DNA from: Ophioceras dolichostomum
Taxonomy: Eukaryota > Ascomycota > Sordariomycetes > Magnaporthales > Ophioceraceae
Length of the DNA stretch: 64,000 nucleotides
NCBI GenBank assembly: GCA_003049485.1
Contig: PYST01000110.1
Location: 1 to 64,000 of the forward strand
Reading direction: 5' to 3'
This document shows positions 42,333 to 54,437 of the stretch, in pieces; within the stretch, counting starts at the first letter, position 1, and the number at the start of each line of letters is the position of its first letter. A model generated the notes under the pieces. The model was not told the DNA's origin. It did no database searches and worked only from the letters and a program-made list of their open reading frames with translations. The translations under genes and the position numbers were made by a program.

Positions 42333-42874
42333 TCACAAGTCAAAGAAGGCGAACTGGGTCGGCGCGGAGCCGAACTCGTATACGAATCGGCTGGCCAGGT
42401 AGCTGCCGAAGATAGCGCGGAGGTACTTGTCCGGGACGCGCTCGACGATTGTCTCTAGGCCGATCTTGTCGAGAAGCAAGCGCGGCAGGGCATCGAGCAG
42501 GACCGAGGCGCGGATCTTCTCGTTGGTCCACAGCTCCGAGTGCTGCAGCTCCTCGTCCAGCGTCGTGATGGCGACCGAGAGCTTGTCGGAGAGCACGGAG
42601 CGCGGCACGCCCGTCTCGGAATGCTCGCGCCAGATGGCCTCGAATTCGAGGCGTGCGTTCTCGCAGATCTTGGCCTGCACCTCCCGCACGTAGGCCTTGT
42701 AGAACTCGGGGGCGTTGCCGCGGGAGTCGTGGCACATGTGCGTGACGAAGCCCTCGTCGTCGAAGCTGAGCGCGGCCAGGACCTCGAGCGACGACGACGT
42801 GACGCCGCCCTTGTTGGCGCTCGCGTCTTTGAAGAGCACGCAACCCGCGGCCTCGAGGCGCAGCTTGGCGTCCT

Positions 42875-42906
<32 letters not shown>

Positions 42907-45790
42907 TAGGGCACGATGGCCTTGCCGTCGCGGATCAGGCGGCCCACGGACACGAGGTCGATCGACTCGGGCCGTCCGCCGCAGGGCACAAACATGTCCG
43001 TCAGGCCGCTGTCCTGCAGGTGGAACATGTTGCGGAACGCGGTGCCGTTGGACACGACCTGGCCGCCGGGCAGCCGCACGTTGACGTCGTCGCACAGCAC
43101 CCGGTAGCCCTCGGGCGACAGCTTCGCCAGGTCGAAGTGCGAGATCATGACGCGACGCGCCGCCAGCCGCCGCAGCTCGTCGATGTCGATGCCGTTGGGG
43201 TCAACCAGCACGCCCGACCCGTCCACCACGGCCGTGTACTTCTCGTTGCTCAGCAGGATCTCGTTGCTGCCCAGGTCGCCGTCCGGCCCGCCCGTCTGCA
43301 TCTTGCGCACCGTGGCCGGGTCGAGGCCCAGCTTGCGGTAGATGCCCTTGATGTACTCGCGCACCGACAGCGTCGTCATGCCGTACGCGTCGTGCGGGAT
43401 GCCGCCCAGCCGCGGCGACTTGCCGGTGAAGAAGGACTTCCACCAGGGCGCGCCGCGCCTGCGCGCGTGCTCCGTGGCCCAGTCCACCAGGTCGGCTGTG
43501 TTCTCGTCCGGGCCCATGAAGAGGATCTCGGGCTTGCCGTACAGGTCCACCAGCGGGTTCTTGATGCCGGGCGTCTCGGCCGGCAGCAGCAGGTCGAGGA
43601 TGCTGTCGATGTACTTCTCGAACGCCTCGCGCGCCCGGTCCTGCTGCTTGGGGTCCAGCAGGATCACGCCCTTGGAGCCGCCCTCAGGGATGTCCTTGTT
43701 CTTGCGCTGCTGGGTGCTGGCGAGCCCGTAGTTCTCGTCGAACAGGCTCCGCGCGTTGATGGAGTAGGCCTCCTTGCTGCGCGACCGCACGATGCGGATG
43801 CCGCCCCGCGCGATGTCCTTGAAGCGGAGGTGGAAGCCGCGCGACTCCGACGTGATGACCAGGAACATGCCGTACAGCGGCGCCGGGTACTCGATCTCGG
43901 GCAGGAACGACGCGTCCAGCCGGAAGCTCAGCGCCACCTTGGTCGGGGTGAAGTAGTTGGTCTTGAGCACGGCGTTGTTGAACACGCGGAAGGCCGTCAT
44001 GACCATCTCCTCGTGCTCGTTGGACACCTCCTTGGTGATGCGGTCCTTGAGCCGCGCGTCCGACAGCACCTCGACCGCCGGCGTCGGCGCGATCGAGTGG
44101 CGCTCGAAGCCCGGCCCCACGCTCAGGTGGACGCTGGCGAAGGACGCGTAGAGCGCCCGGACCAGGCCCGGGTAGGACGTGATGATCTCCAGGATGTAGT
44201 CGGGCGTGAAAGTCTCGGTGCGCAGCCGCCGCTTCAGCTTCGACAGGATCTCGGCGTGTGCGTTGTTGCTTTTCGGGTCGAGCGCCTCCGAGAGCGAGGC
44301 GTACTCGGAGCCGAGCCGGTTGAGGAAGTGCTGCACGAAGACCCAGACGCAGTGGCCGTAGATGGCCTCCTGCAGGCTCAGCTCGCCCGTGGCGAACAGC
44401 GCGTGCAACTTGTTCTGCGGGATGCAGTACAGCAGCGACGTCTCCTTGGTGATCTGGTGGATCGACTGCTCGATCGGCGGGTACTTGCCCTCCAGGTTGG
44501 GCGCCGGCCGCAGATAGATGCTCATGACGGTGATGCCGTTGGAAAACTGCTCGACGTACTTGCGCGAGCTCGTCACGCCGTAGTAGTGGTACAGATCGCT
44601 CAGAGCGCTGAAGATGCCTCTAGCCGTGCGCGAGCGAAAGGCCACCACCAGGCGCTTCTCGGGCGAGTCCTCGATGTCGAAAACCTCGATCACGGGGCCC
44701 GTGCGGTTGACCGCGAGCTCGATGATCTCCTGATAGATCTGCTTGGTGTTGCGGGTCGCCTTGGCCAGGAACATGCGGTCGCTGATCACCTCGAGCCGCG
44801 TCTCGCTGGCGTCCGCGTTGGGGTCCACAAAGGTGCACTGGTAGACGAAATAGCACCGCAGCGTCGCGCTACTGCCCGTGGACGGGCCGAGCACGCCGGG
44901 CGACCGGAACGTCTCGACGCGGAACCGGCGGCTGGTGTCGGTGCTGTCAAGGTATTTGGCCTCCAGCCGCGTCTCGTAGCGCGGACCACCCAGGCTGCTC
45001 CGCCCAGGCTCGCTCGTGTCGATGTAGATGGCATGGTCCGACGCCTCCATGTCGAGCCGGATCTCCTCCCGCTTGTCCTCGCGCGAGAAGGCCGCCACCT
45101 TGGCCGCGTAGAGCGACGTGACGTGGTTCGCGATCACGGTGGGCGCCTCGAGCTGGAAGTAGACGTCGTCGATGCCGAGCTCATTGTAGAACCACGCGAT
45201 CTGCTCATCGGCCAGCGTCTCTGGGATCCACCCGGCCTCGGCGATGATATTCCGCACTGCCAATCGCCCAAACCAGAGTCAGTCTTTCTTCGCAACGGTC
45301 CTCCCACGGCCAGCGATGGGCGACGATCAACCGATCCCTCGACGGAACCCCCCGACGGCAGCACTGGGGACTGCGGACACTCCGAAAGACCACATTATAG
45401 CCGTAATAAGGGCTGGGCACAGTGTGGGTGGGCATATGACAGAAAGAAGCACGAGAGGAGTAAGAAGAGCAAGGGGATAATCATGTTGACCTACGCACCT
45501 TCCTTCATCTGCTCGACTTTGCCCTTGAACTCCGGCGCAACATAGCCGACAGTGGCCGATCGGAGGATCCTGTGCCCGTTGCCATTGGCCCTGGAGAGCA
45601 GGGGGACGCTGAAATGCGTCGGCTGGGGCGACGGGTGGCGGGAAGGCTCATCCTTGACCTTGCCCAGCAGCTTCTGGGTCGGACTCGGGACGGGGGATGC
45701 CATGATGGTGTCGCCCGAAGACTCAAAAGGATCGATATAATCGGGAAACCTGTCCGTGGGCAGATTAGTGGTCTGGATTCTCAACATCAT
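42333..45790 (-). CDS. GDH2: NAD-specific glutamate dehydrogenase, large (about 115 kDa) type
   Basis: Two exons, 45790-45499 and 45256-42333, with a 242-nt intron (GTGCGT...GCAG) splitting EQMKE|VRNII. The product is 1071 residues (a second Met at position 2 is possible). It catalyses glutamate to 2-oxoglutarate and ammonia with NAD+, the catabolic direction in fungi. The N-terminal exon has YIDPFES, KLLGKVKDEPSRHPSPQP and HRILRSATVGYVAPEFKGK. The core includes WFYNELGIDDVYFQ, AIYIDTSEPG, IARGGIRIVRSR, GPDENTADLVDWATEHAR, NKGGVTSSSLEVLAAL and FVPCGGRPESI. Length and order fit the fungal Gdh2 family. GC content and codon bias are high, which leaves a long chance open frame on the opposite strand. 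Confidence 0.95.
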
Positions 45791-47560
45791 GATTGGTGCT
45801 GCTGGCTGTTGGAAGACTGCTGCTAGAAGACTACCAGAAGGCTGCTAGCAGGCTGGTGCAGATTGAGACGTAGTAGACCAGTTCCCCCCTCCGGACAAGA
45901 GGGGACAGGATAAGGTCAAAGACAAGGAGTCGAAGCGGCTAGTGCCGAGATGGAGTTAAAGAGAAGGGCAGGCAGGAGGGAGAGGAGGGAGGGAGCGAGG
46001 GGGGCGTAGACGAAGAAAGAAATACGATATCATGGGATATTCTGGGATATTATGGAAGATTATGGATAGTGGTAGTACTGAGGATCCTGTTGTTGGGATA
46101 TGATGGCTGCTCTCTGGCGGCCGGGCGGCGGGCAGGTCTCTATAGAGGGCCGGGCCGGGCAAATGGGGCAGAGCCAGATCAACGGTCGCGAGGAGTGGCC
46201 GAAGGGCAGATCAACGGGTCGAAGAGGCAGGCCTAGGCGGCAGATAGGGATAGAACGGAGTTGGGCAGGGGCAATGGCAAAGAACAGTGGCGCTGACAAA
46301 GAAAGGCAGTGCGATATCATACAGGAAGCGGTGACGGGCAACTCGAGATGAAGATGACATGGGACGATGCAGGCGGCGTGGACTTGCCCGTATAAGCAAA
46401 GCGGTCCCAAACCCACCACAACGACCTATGTAATGTCTGTCGGTCTCAAGCGGGACGAAATCGGATTCAAGCTGCGCTTGCAGAGCGTGATGCGAGGTTA
46501 TGGGGGAGGGGCACGGAGAAGTGCAAGCAGGTGAATGGTAGATGGCAAGAACGGTAGGAACCGATGGGGTGTGATGTTGACAGGGTCAGAAAAAGAGGCC
46601 AGAAGACCGGACGGCCCAGCAGGCCACCACACCAGCAGGAAGGGCGGAGATAATCAGACAGGGTTATCTCTGTCTCGAAGTGCGGGTAGAGAGGCAGAGA
46701 CGGAGGCAGGCAGGGAGGTAGATGGTAGACTGTGGATTGTCACACAGACACAGAGCTCACCGCTCCAAAACCCAGGACACGAGCCTGAGATAAGGGCGTT
46801 CCGTGTTCGCTCGTTCTGATTCGAAGACATGGCGTAGTTTGGACTTTGACCAACAGCTGCGGGCGCGGCACCTACCAGATTTAGGACGGAGAGTGTCTGT
46901 GTTGCCTGCGTTGCACAGGGCGGCGGTCCGCTCTCGGCCGGTCTTTGATAACGCGAGAACCAGTGCTATCTGCTCTGAGGACGGGCTGCTGATGGTGGCT
47001 GTCGGCGGCCGCCCTCAATTTTAGTAGTGCCTGTGTGAGGGGGAGTAACCACGGCGGTCAGACGGGAAACACGACTGGAGGAATCGTATGTGAGCGCGCT
47101 GGGCCGGAGAAGTACAAAAATGGAAGTGGATGAGAGCCCACAAGACGGGGAAATAAGTAAGGCAGAGGCGGACTGCCTCAGTAGTAGGAGAGGTAGTGAA
47201 TGAGGAGGCGGGAGGCAACAGGCAGGTGGGCTTGTCGGTAGGTTGTAGGTAGTGAGACACGACGGCGGGGAAAGTGATACACGAGAAAGAGACTTTCTCT
47301 AGTCCGGCGGGGTCCCAGTCGTTGCTCAGACGGATAGGGACGGTGTGGAATGCGGTTTATAAACGAAGGAATTGAGCCAACAAGTTGGAAAAGAAAGGTG
47401 GCCTGGGAAGAGGGTGGACGAGAAGTTCGCTTGAGTGCTTTGGCTTTGTTTGGGCCAAGCTCATCTCAGCTACAGCGGCCGCTCGCGTTGTTTGCCAGCT
47501 TCAGCTTGCCTACGGGTAGCTGGTAGGTACGAAGTGCCCGGATAATTTCAGGTTCCCAAT

Positions 47561-47622
47561 GTAGGAACCTAGCTGGGTAGGTAGGTAAGTAGGTAGTTAG
47601 GTAGTATGTAGGGAGGTAGGCG
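47561..47622. repeat. GGTA-rich repeat cluster
   Basis: Tandem GTAGGTAGGTAAGTAGGTAG-type units next to AACCTAGC, another member of the dispersed repeat family. Confidence 0.75.
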
Positions 47623-49435
47623 ACACGTACCAGTCCGGTACCTGATCTGCTTTAATCAAGCTAGTCGAGTCGGCCAGACGTCATGCTGTGGAAGGAGTGC
47701 CCAGTTCCCAGTTCCCAGTTCCAATTGCAAGTGCACTGGGTGCAGCAGGGAAAGGGAGGGAAGCGGGACGGTGGAGGGAAGCGGAAAGCAAGGAGAAGGG
47801 GTCAATCGCAGTCGGCTCCAGGATCGACACGAAAGCTGACCAGCTCGACCAGCCGTATCGCATAGGTCCTCCCGAGATTTGTAGACTACGCCAGACAAGG
47901 ATCCGGTTTGAAGCAGCCAGCCCGAGCACGACAGCGAACTTGCAGCAGGGTCGAGGGCCGAACGTACAGGTACAAGCTCATATGACAGGTGTAGGATTGG
48001 ACGAAAGCGGGCAAAGGGTAGCGGGAGAAAGCGGGAGGCGGCTTTGAGAGAAATAGGCACCTAGTTGGTAGATAGCAAGTACTACACCTTTGTCTGGATA
48101 TGCTGGTCGTTAGCAGTCTCGTAATGGAGGCAACCAGAGATAAGGAAAGGGCTGGGCTCGGTTCGGATCTAGGACCGGTTGCTGAAAATAGAACGGTCAA
48201 GGTGTGGGCCCCCAGCACAGGTGCGCGAAAGGGGTGGTGCTCGGCAAACAGGAATTGAGAGGATATGAAGTAAGCTGAGAGGATGCTGAGTGGAGAGGGA
48301 GGGGGAGGGAGGGAGATATCAAATGTGATTGTGCTGGAGCCTGGGAAGGGGGTTTCTGTCGTCTCGTCTTTATATCGCTGACCGTGAACGGTGGCTACTA
48401 CTGCTCACGAGTCGAGCTGAAAACCACGATTACCTGCGGTCATATTTGGTGGACCAATCGATAACACCAATTGCTCCCCATCCACAATCCAGCCCCTTTC
48501 TGCCCTGTCGCTGTTAGTGGCAGCTCCCTCCCAGGTCCAGGTAGGTATGGAGTGAGGTCAAACTTCCGCCGAGTGCCGGATAACACAAACCAATGCAACA
48601 CGCGTGTTTTCTCTTCAGAGCTACTACGTATGTAAGTACCTTAGGTATTCCGTACCACCCAACTGCCTGACAGGAGCTATCTGGCCTACCTATCAATTGC
48701 ACTACTTACCACCCAGGTAAGTCCTTCCCTATGTAGCTGAAACCATATCAATCAGCGTCGGGACCTGCACGAAAGCTCTGGTTGCATCATTTCATTTCGA
48801 TGTCACATTGAGGCACCTGCTCACCCATCCCCTGGGCCGTTCCTCTATCTTCATCGGTGAGATACAACGGCTTGTAGTCTGAGGAGGCGGCGAGGGTTCG
48901 CAACGCAATGAATGCCTGGGGACCTCTGATCATGGCGTTTTTCTGCGCCGGTTTTGCATCGAGGGACCGTGACCAGAAAACGAAAGCATCTCATCTTGTG
49001 ATGTGTCAAAACAGCCACGTCTGTACGTAAATGTACGTAACGAGTCAACCACTCTGTCGAACTGTCGCTAAGCCTCTCTTTCCCTCCGCATTATACCGGC
49101 CAGTGGCCGACCCACCTGCCCCGCGTCCAGGAAATCCAACTGGGTTTCCATTACCCCCATGTTACCGAATCCGGCGATGGCCGGCTCCAGTTTGTTCACA
49201 GCGTTGTGAACTTTGATGGCCTCGTGATCGTGATTCCTTTCACTGATTCCTGTCATGCTACACGGGAGTCTAGGCCCTCTGTACTCCCGCTCTCCTGGAA
49301 CATTGTATAACACAGCCGCAACATGATACACGTGTGTGGACACCATAAGCACGCCAAACAGAGCCAGGACGACGACGTCTAGTCAGTCAAGGTGGTCGAT
49401 CACCAGATGACGGATGTGCCAAATCTCTGAGCTGG

Positions 49436-49500
49436 AGGTACCTACCTCTACCCACCTAAGGTGTAGGTAGGGGTTAGCTTCCATACCTACCTAGGTACTG
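49436..49500. repeat. TACC/GGTA inverted repeat cluster
   Basis: TACCTACCTCTACCCACC is followed by GGTGTAGGTAGGGG, then TACCTACCTAGGTAC. The arms are mutually complementary and could form a hairpin. Confidence 0.75.
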
Positions 49501-49734
49501 TGTCGATGGTATCTGCCCCAAGGAGGTGGCAGTCAATCTCGATCAACCTCTCCTGCTGCAGGTACATGCACCCTCTGCCGAGCGGATGATCAGAATGGGA
49601 AGGTATTGCCGCTTTTCCGTCCGCTCTCCCCTTCACGAGCCCCACATCAACAGAAGTCGATTTTTGGGGCCAAGCCCTCCCCTATTTTCCACCGGACAGA
49701 CCTCCTCGGGTTCACCTCACCAACTCCCGTCCCA

Positions 49735-49802
49735 ACCTACCTCTACCGACAGTAGGTAGAGGTACAGATAGGTAGGTACTGGAGGGAGGTAGGTAGTAGG
49801 TA
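49735..49802. repeat. TACC/GGTA inverted repeat cluster
   Basis: ACCTACCTCTACCGAC faces GTAGGTAGAGGT across a few bases, giving a near-perfect hairpin, followed by more GGTA units. It resembles the cluster at 49436-49500. Confidence 0.75.
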
Positions 49803-50454
49803 TCACAATGTTGTATATCTCCCAACGGTATTTGTAAATGTGCTCTAAAGTCTCACTCAACTCAGCCAATGCCCACCGACGGACCAACCGGGCATGAAAT
49901 CGACTGACCCGGAACGCCCTATCGGCATGGAATGTAATGACATGGACATACCGGTGGCTCTGCCGGCGCCACCGCCATCCGGCGATTGCAGCGCACCCAC
50001 ACGGGCAAAGAAGGTTGGTTTGGTCTCGGGATGTCGTGCCGTCGTCTCTAGTGGAGCGGCGAGGGGATTGGGACCATCACCCCGCTCTGGGATCTGTTTG
50101 ACCTGGCACCTGACCTGACGCTTGACCTGGCTAGTGCCAAGTCAAACCCCTTGCCACGCAGTCCGCATCACGCTTCACAGTCTGCCTTGATTGTGTGGCC
50201 AACCTGAGCCGCTCCAGGACGGGAGGCAGGAGCACCAGGCGCAAACGCAACCGTACCTCATAGCTGAGGGTGTCGAGAAGCCGCCCTTGCGGCCTTCGTT
50301 CTCCTCTCAAATAATAGACAATTTGAAGGATGGTCCATCGAGTTTCCTCGGTCGCTTTCCTTTGTTGTGCCCGAGAAAAGGATCACGCAAGAAGAGCCTC
50401 AAACGGAGAGAGTTTTCGCTTTTGTCCTCACACTGACGACGCAGGTCGACGACC

Positions 50455-53047
50455 ATGCGGGTCTGTCGTGGCCTCTCAAGGCTATCGTTGCTGGCGACGG
50501 TAGCTCTTGCTACTGTTGTATCGGGCAATGAAAAAAATGAAGTGCGGCAGTCTAGCATTGGGACTGGCGATGCTCCCGGCTGGCATCAGTATGTCCGCGC
50601 TCCGTCGACGAAATCTATGCGCCCTCGGCGGGTTCTCGCGCAGTACACAACGGGCAATGTGTCGAATCCAGAAGGACTTATTACAGGCTCGGCTGCGACT
50701 GTGCTGTCGCGGCTAGCACCCGGGAATCTGAGGCCGTCCATCGTGGTGGACTTCGGACAGAATCTGGTTGGGACATTGTCGGTGCGATTTACAGGTGCTT
50801 CCACAGGAAACAAGACCACCGAGCTGCCTGGTCTGCCGGGTATCAGGCTCGCCTTCTCAGAGACGCTTAAGTTCCTGTCTAACCGGAGCGATTTTAGTCG
50901 CTCCGACCATGCCAGTGGTGTAGGTCGTGCCCACGGGCGAAAACAAGGAGGATTTATGCACCCTGTTCATCTCATACACATCATCGTGTCGCCAGAGCTG
51001 ACCTAGGCCTGCTATTGATTCTTTGACACAGGCCGCAAAGCTCACGCCGGGAACCGACCAGGTAGGCTGAAGGCTGACTGCTCGACAGGCTGCATCGCCC
51101 ATGTCGATTCGGCAACCTGGCTGACCAGCCTCCGTCCCCGCTTGCAGATCGCTGTAAGGACCGATCCGTACGAGTGGACCGACCAGTCTGGCTGTGAGTA
51201 CGGGAACCAGGTTTGCGCCGATGGCTTGCATGGGTTCCGCTATGTCAGGATTTCGCTGGAGGCGCTCGATGCAGACGCTCCGTACACGTCGTCGTACGGC
51301 ACGGTGCAGATATCGTCCATGTCACTTGAGATTTCCGCATTCCTCGGCACCCCGGATACCTTCGCGGGCCACTTCGAGTGCTCTGATGGCGATTTGACCC
51401 AGTGGTGGTACGATGCCGTTTATACGAACGACTTATGCATCGACGTTTTTCGGCTCAACGACACCGAACCGCGCGGCGCCGGCAGTCCCACGCTGGTGGG
51501 CAAATTGGTGCTGCACGATGGGCCGAAGCGCGACCGCGACCCCTATGTTGGAGACTTGGCCGTCTCTGCACTCACTTCATATCTCTCACATGACGCTTCT
51601 GAGGCTGCGCGAAATGTGCTCGAGGACCTGGCGCTGCACCAGCGGGACGACGGCTGGATTCCTCCCGCCAGCATGCAAGCTCAACCCCAATTTCTTTTTC
51701 CCCCCTGCCTAACCAACCCTAACTACCTTACCTACTTACCACATCCCCCCTCATTCATTGTCTTCACGCCGATGTTGGTGCTGCGACTGCTGACCCGATC
51801 GCCCTTGATGGGACTGCAGCAACGACTACACGCTACCCTTGTTCGACTACCCCCTCTGGTGGGTGGTGTGCAGCTGCGACTATGTGCTGTACACCGGGAA
51901 TGTCTCCTTTCTGCAGGCTTTCTGGCCGGTCCTTGTGAAAATCCTCGATAACTTCTACCCCGGCTTTATCAACGACGCGACGGGGCTCCTCGAACGGACG
52001 CAGCCGTACGGCGACTATGCCTTTCTTCCCCGCAACGGCCCCGTGACATACTACAATGCCCTGTACGTCCGCGCACTGAACTACGCTGCCGATCTCGCCA
52101 CGGCGGTGGGCCGCGGTGGCGGCGTGGAGGCCCGATGGCGCAGCCGGGCCCAGGCCATCGGGTCGGCGCTGCTCAAACGCAATTGGGATGCCAGTGTCGG
52201 CGCATTCTTCGACGGCAGCGAGTGCGGGTCCCACCAGCTCTGTCCCACACACGCACAGGACGGCAACAGCTTGGCCATCCTGTCGGGGATTGCAAACGCC
52301 ACAACAAGCGCGCTGAACGGGCGAGACAGCATCGCCGAATCTATCCTCGCCTACCTGGGCAGTGCCCTGCGTCGGCCGTACGGAAACGCCTTTTACGACA
52401 ACGACCAGGCGGGCGGAGGCTTCTCCCAGCGCGTATACGCGTTCATCTCATACTTTGAGATTTCTGCGCGACTACGGATACCCTCGGCCGTGGAGTCCGG
52501 CTTTGATGAGTTACGCCGCCTGTATGGCTGGATGGCATCACAAGACCCCGGCGTGACATTCTGGGAGGGGATTGGGCCGGACGGCAGTCCATACGAGGGC
52601 GGCTTCACGTCCATGGCCCATGGATGGTCAACCGGAATTGTGCCTCTGATGGCGAATCGCGTGCTCGGCATTGTGCCGACGAAGCCAGGATTCCGAGGAT
52701 GGGAGATTGCGCCCGTCATTGGCGGAGGATTGACTTGGGCAAAGGGCACCGTGCCAACCCCGTTCGGCGAGATTTCCGCCTCCTGGGCAGCAGACGATGG
52801 CAGCACCAGAGTTGGGGGAGACTTCCGCCTCGAGGTCAACTCGCCCTCGGGCACGACGGGCGTCGCTGGTATTTTGGTATCTTCTCCAGACACCTCCGTT
52901 CTTATGAGCGTGGCACTTGATGGAAATGTTGTCTTTAATGGTACCAAGGGCATCTCGGCCGATGGCGCTACGTACAACAACGCGGGGCGTGTAACTCTTC
53001 AAATCGGGAGCGGCAAACACGAGATTTGGGTCACGTCAAGTCCGTAG
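50455..53047 (+). CDS. Secreted alpha-L-rhamnosidase, GH78 type
   Basis: Four exons: 50455-50919, 51032-51061 (30 nt), 51148-51674 and 51820-53047. The product is 749 residues with a signal peptide (MRVCRGLSRLSLLATVALATVVSG). Family members cleave terminal alpha-1,2/1,6-rhamnose from pectin and flavonoid glycosides. The N-terminal beta-sandwich part includes IVVDFGQNLVGTLSV, TPGTDQ, CADGLHGFRYVRIS. The (alpha/alpha)6 catalytic part includes KLVLHDGPKRDRDPYVGDL (conserved acidic block), DDGWIPPAS|INDYTLPLFDYPLWWV, GDYAFLPRNGPVTYYNALYV, FWEGI and SMAHGWSTG. A C-terminal beta domain follows (GTVPTPFGEISASWA). Introns 1 and 2 are GT-AG; intron 3 (51675-51819) must be GC-AG (donor GCAAGC) to give the conserved SINDYTL junction. 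Exact substrate not assigned. Confidence 0.88.
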
Positions 53048-53372
53048 AGCATGGAAGGGACGGAATAAGTCGTAGGAATAGAATCCTCATCAGGGATGAA
53101 TTTCAGTCATATGACCTATCACGTGAAGAAATAACTTGCTCTGACTTTGGTCTCGCGCTGAATCAGCACGTCTGAGGGGAGGGCAAGACTCACATGGCAC
53201 GTGAGCCCCACTTCAGCCGGCACCTTTGAGGTCACAAAGAAAAGAGGGCGTGGAAAACCATCATAAAATCCCCCAAAAAAATCATCCATCGCAGAACGAG
53301 CCCGCCAAGGTAAATCAGCGCCCCCATCGAAGCACGCAGAAGTCCGCCACACGACTGACAGACTTCCCGAAG
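53048..53372. promoter_or_regulatory. RPL32 promoter region with two CACGTG boxes
   Basis: 325 bp between the rhamnosidase stop and the RPL32 ATG, both on the plus strand. CACGTG palindromes lie at 53120-53125 (within TCACGTGA) and 53198-53203. CACGTG is the site of Cbf1-type bHLH factors, which in some fungi act at ribosomal-protein genes. The assignment to RPL32 is inference. Confidence 0.45.
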
Positions 53373-54130
53373 ATGGTTGCCGCGAAGAAGCACGTTCCCA
53401 TCGTGAAGAAGCGTATGTTGGAGCCCGCCGCTCGCCCGTCCTGATCGTACCGCAATCACCCTGCAATCCTCCACCGGGCCGGGCCACGATGATTGGGAAT
53501 CATCGCCGCTGGCTTGCTCGCCCTGCTACTTGAGGGAATGGCGGCGAGAGATTGGAGAAATTGTACCACGCTGACTCGAGCAACGATCCTGTAAAGGCAC
53601 GAAGCGCTTTATGAGGCACCAGAGCGACCGCTTCAAATGCGTCGCTGCGAGCTGGAGGAAGCCCAAGGGCATTGACAACCGGGTTCGCCGCCGGTTCAAG
53701 GGCAACCTGGCGATGCCTTCGGTTAGTCTTTCTTCCCCTTGCCTGCTCTCCCGAAGTATACTCAGTCCGCGAAGCACAGAGCGCCTGTTAACTTGAGCAA
53801 TACTTTTCGGCGTGCAGATCGGCTACGGCTCGAACAAGAAGACCCGGCATATGATGCCCTCAGGACACAAGGCGTTCCTCGTCAGCAACGTTAACGAAGT
53901 CGAGCTTCTGCTGATGCACAACGACACCTACGCTGCAGAGTGCGTCTTTCCTCCTTCCTGAACCGGGAACCATGGCCCTGCGAGAGGGTAGCAAACTGAC
54001 ACTGCGAAAACTCATGTGTAGGATCGCCCACAACGTTTCCTCCAGAAAGCGAATCGACATCATTGCGAGAGCGAAGCAGCTCGGCGTCAAGGTTACGAAC
54101 CCGAAGGCGAAGGTCACGACGGAGGTGTAA
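53373..54130 (+). CDS. RPL32: 60S ribosomal protein L32 (eL32)
   Basis: Four exons: 53373-53412, 53597-53721, 53818-53939 and 54022-54130; introns of 184, 96 and 82 nt. The product is 131 residues, the normal eL32 length. It reads MVAAKKHVPIVKK|RTKRFMRHQSD, then SWRKPKGIDNRVRRRFKGN, AMPS|IGYGSNKKTRHMMPSG, VELLLMHNDTYAAE|IAHNVSS and ends AKQLGVKVTNPKAKVTTEV. It is a structural component of the large ribosomal subunit. Intron 1 ends with an uncommon AAG acceptor (GTAAAG|GC), forced by the invariant KKRTKRF sequence. Short first exon and several introns are typical for fungal ribosomal-protein genes. Confidence 0.96.
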
Positions 54131-54437
54131 ATGGGTCGGTTGGTCTGCTTGGCGCTATCTGCATGGTTCTTCTTTTCTCTTTTATCACGGTTTGGCGGCT
54201 TCATGGACACGGGATATTTGCTGTTCGTCTGCGGAAGGTCGGCACATAGCAAGCATGCTAGGGGTCCCCGAGGCCTTAACGAAAATGAACAAAATTTTGA
54301 TACCAGCTGCCCTTGCCGCAAGCAAGCTCGATTCCGGACGAGCGAAGCTGAGATGGGGGTGTGAGCACTGCCCGGGCCACGATGACTGGACCACCTTGGA
54401 ACGAACCAGGGAATTGGAAGCAACAAGCAATGGGGGG

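Larger units (their letters stand above)
45791..50454. other. Long gene-free interval between GDH2 and GH78 (divergent)
   Basis: 4.66 kb, the largest gap in the window, between two divergent starts. It should contain both promoters and possibly a long GDH2 leader. Open frames are short and without motifs. TACC/GGTA clusters lie at 47561-47622, 49436-49500 and 49735-49802. A small GGGATATT repeat is at about 46035-46055. A triple CAGTTCC repeat is near 47703-47722. Nothing else is recognised; a non-coding transcript is possible but unsupported. Confidence 0.55.

Noticed and set aside
42540..45545. Large plus-strand open frame as a gene
   Set aside because: It is the mirror of the GDH2 coding exon, lacks recognisable domains and crosses the GDH2 intron boundary without its own splice logic. 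A strong sense-strand codon bias explains it.
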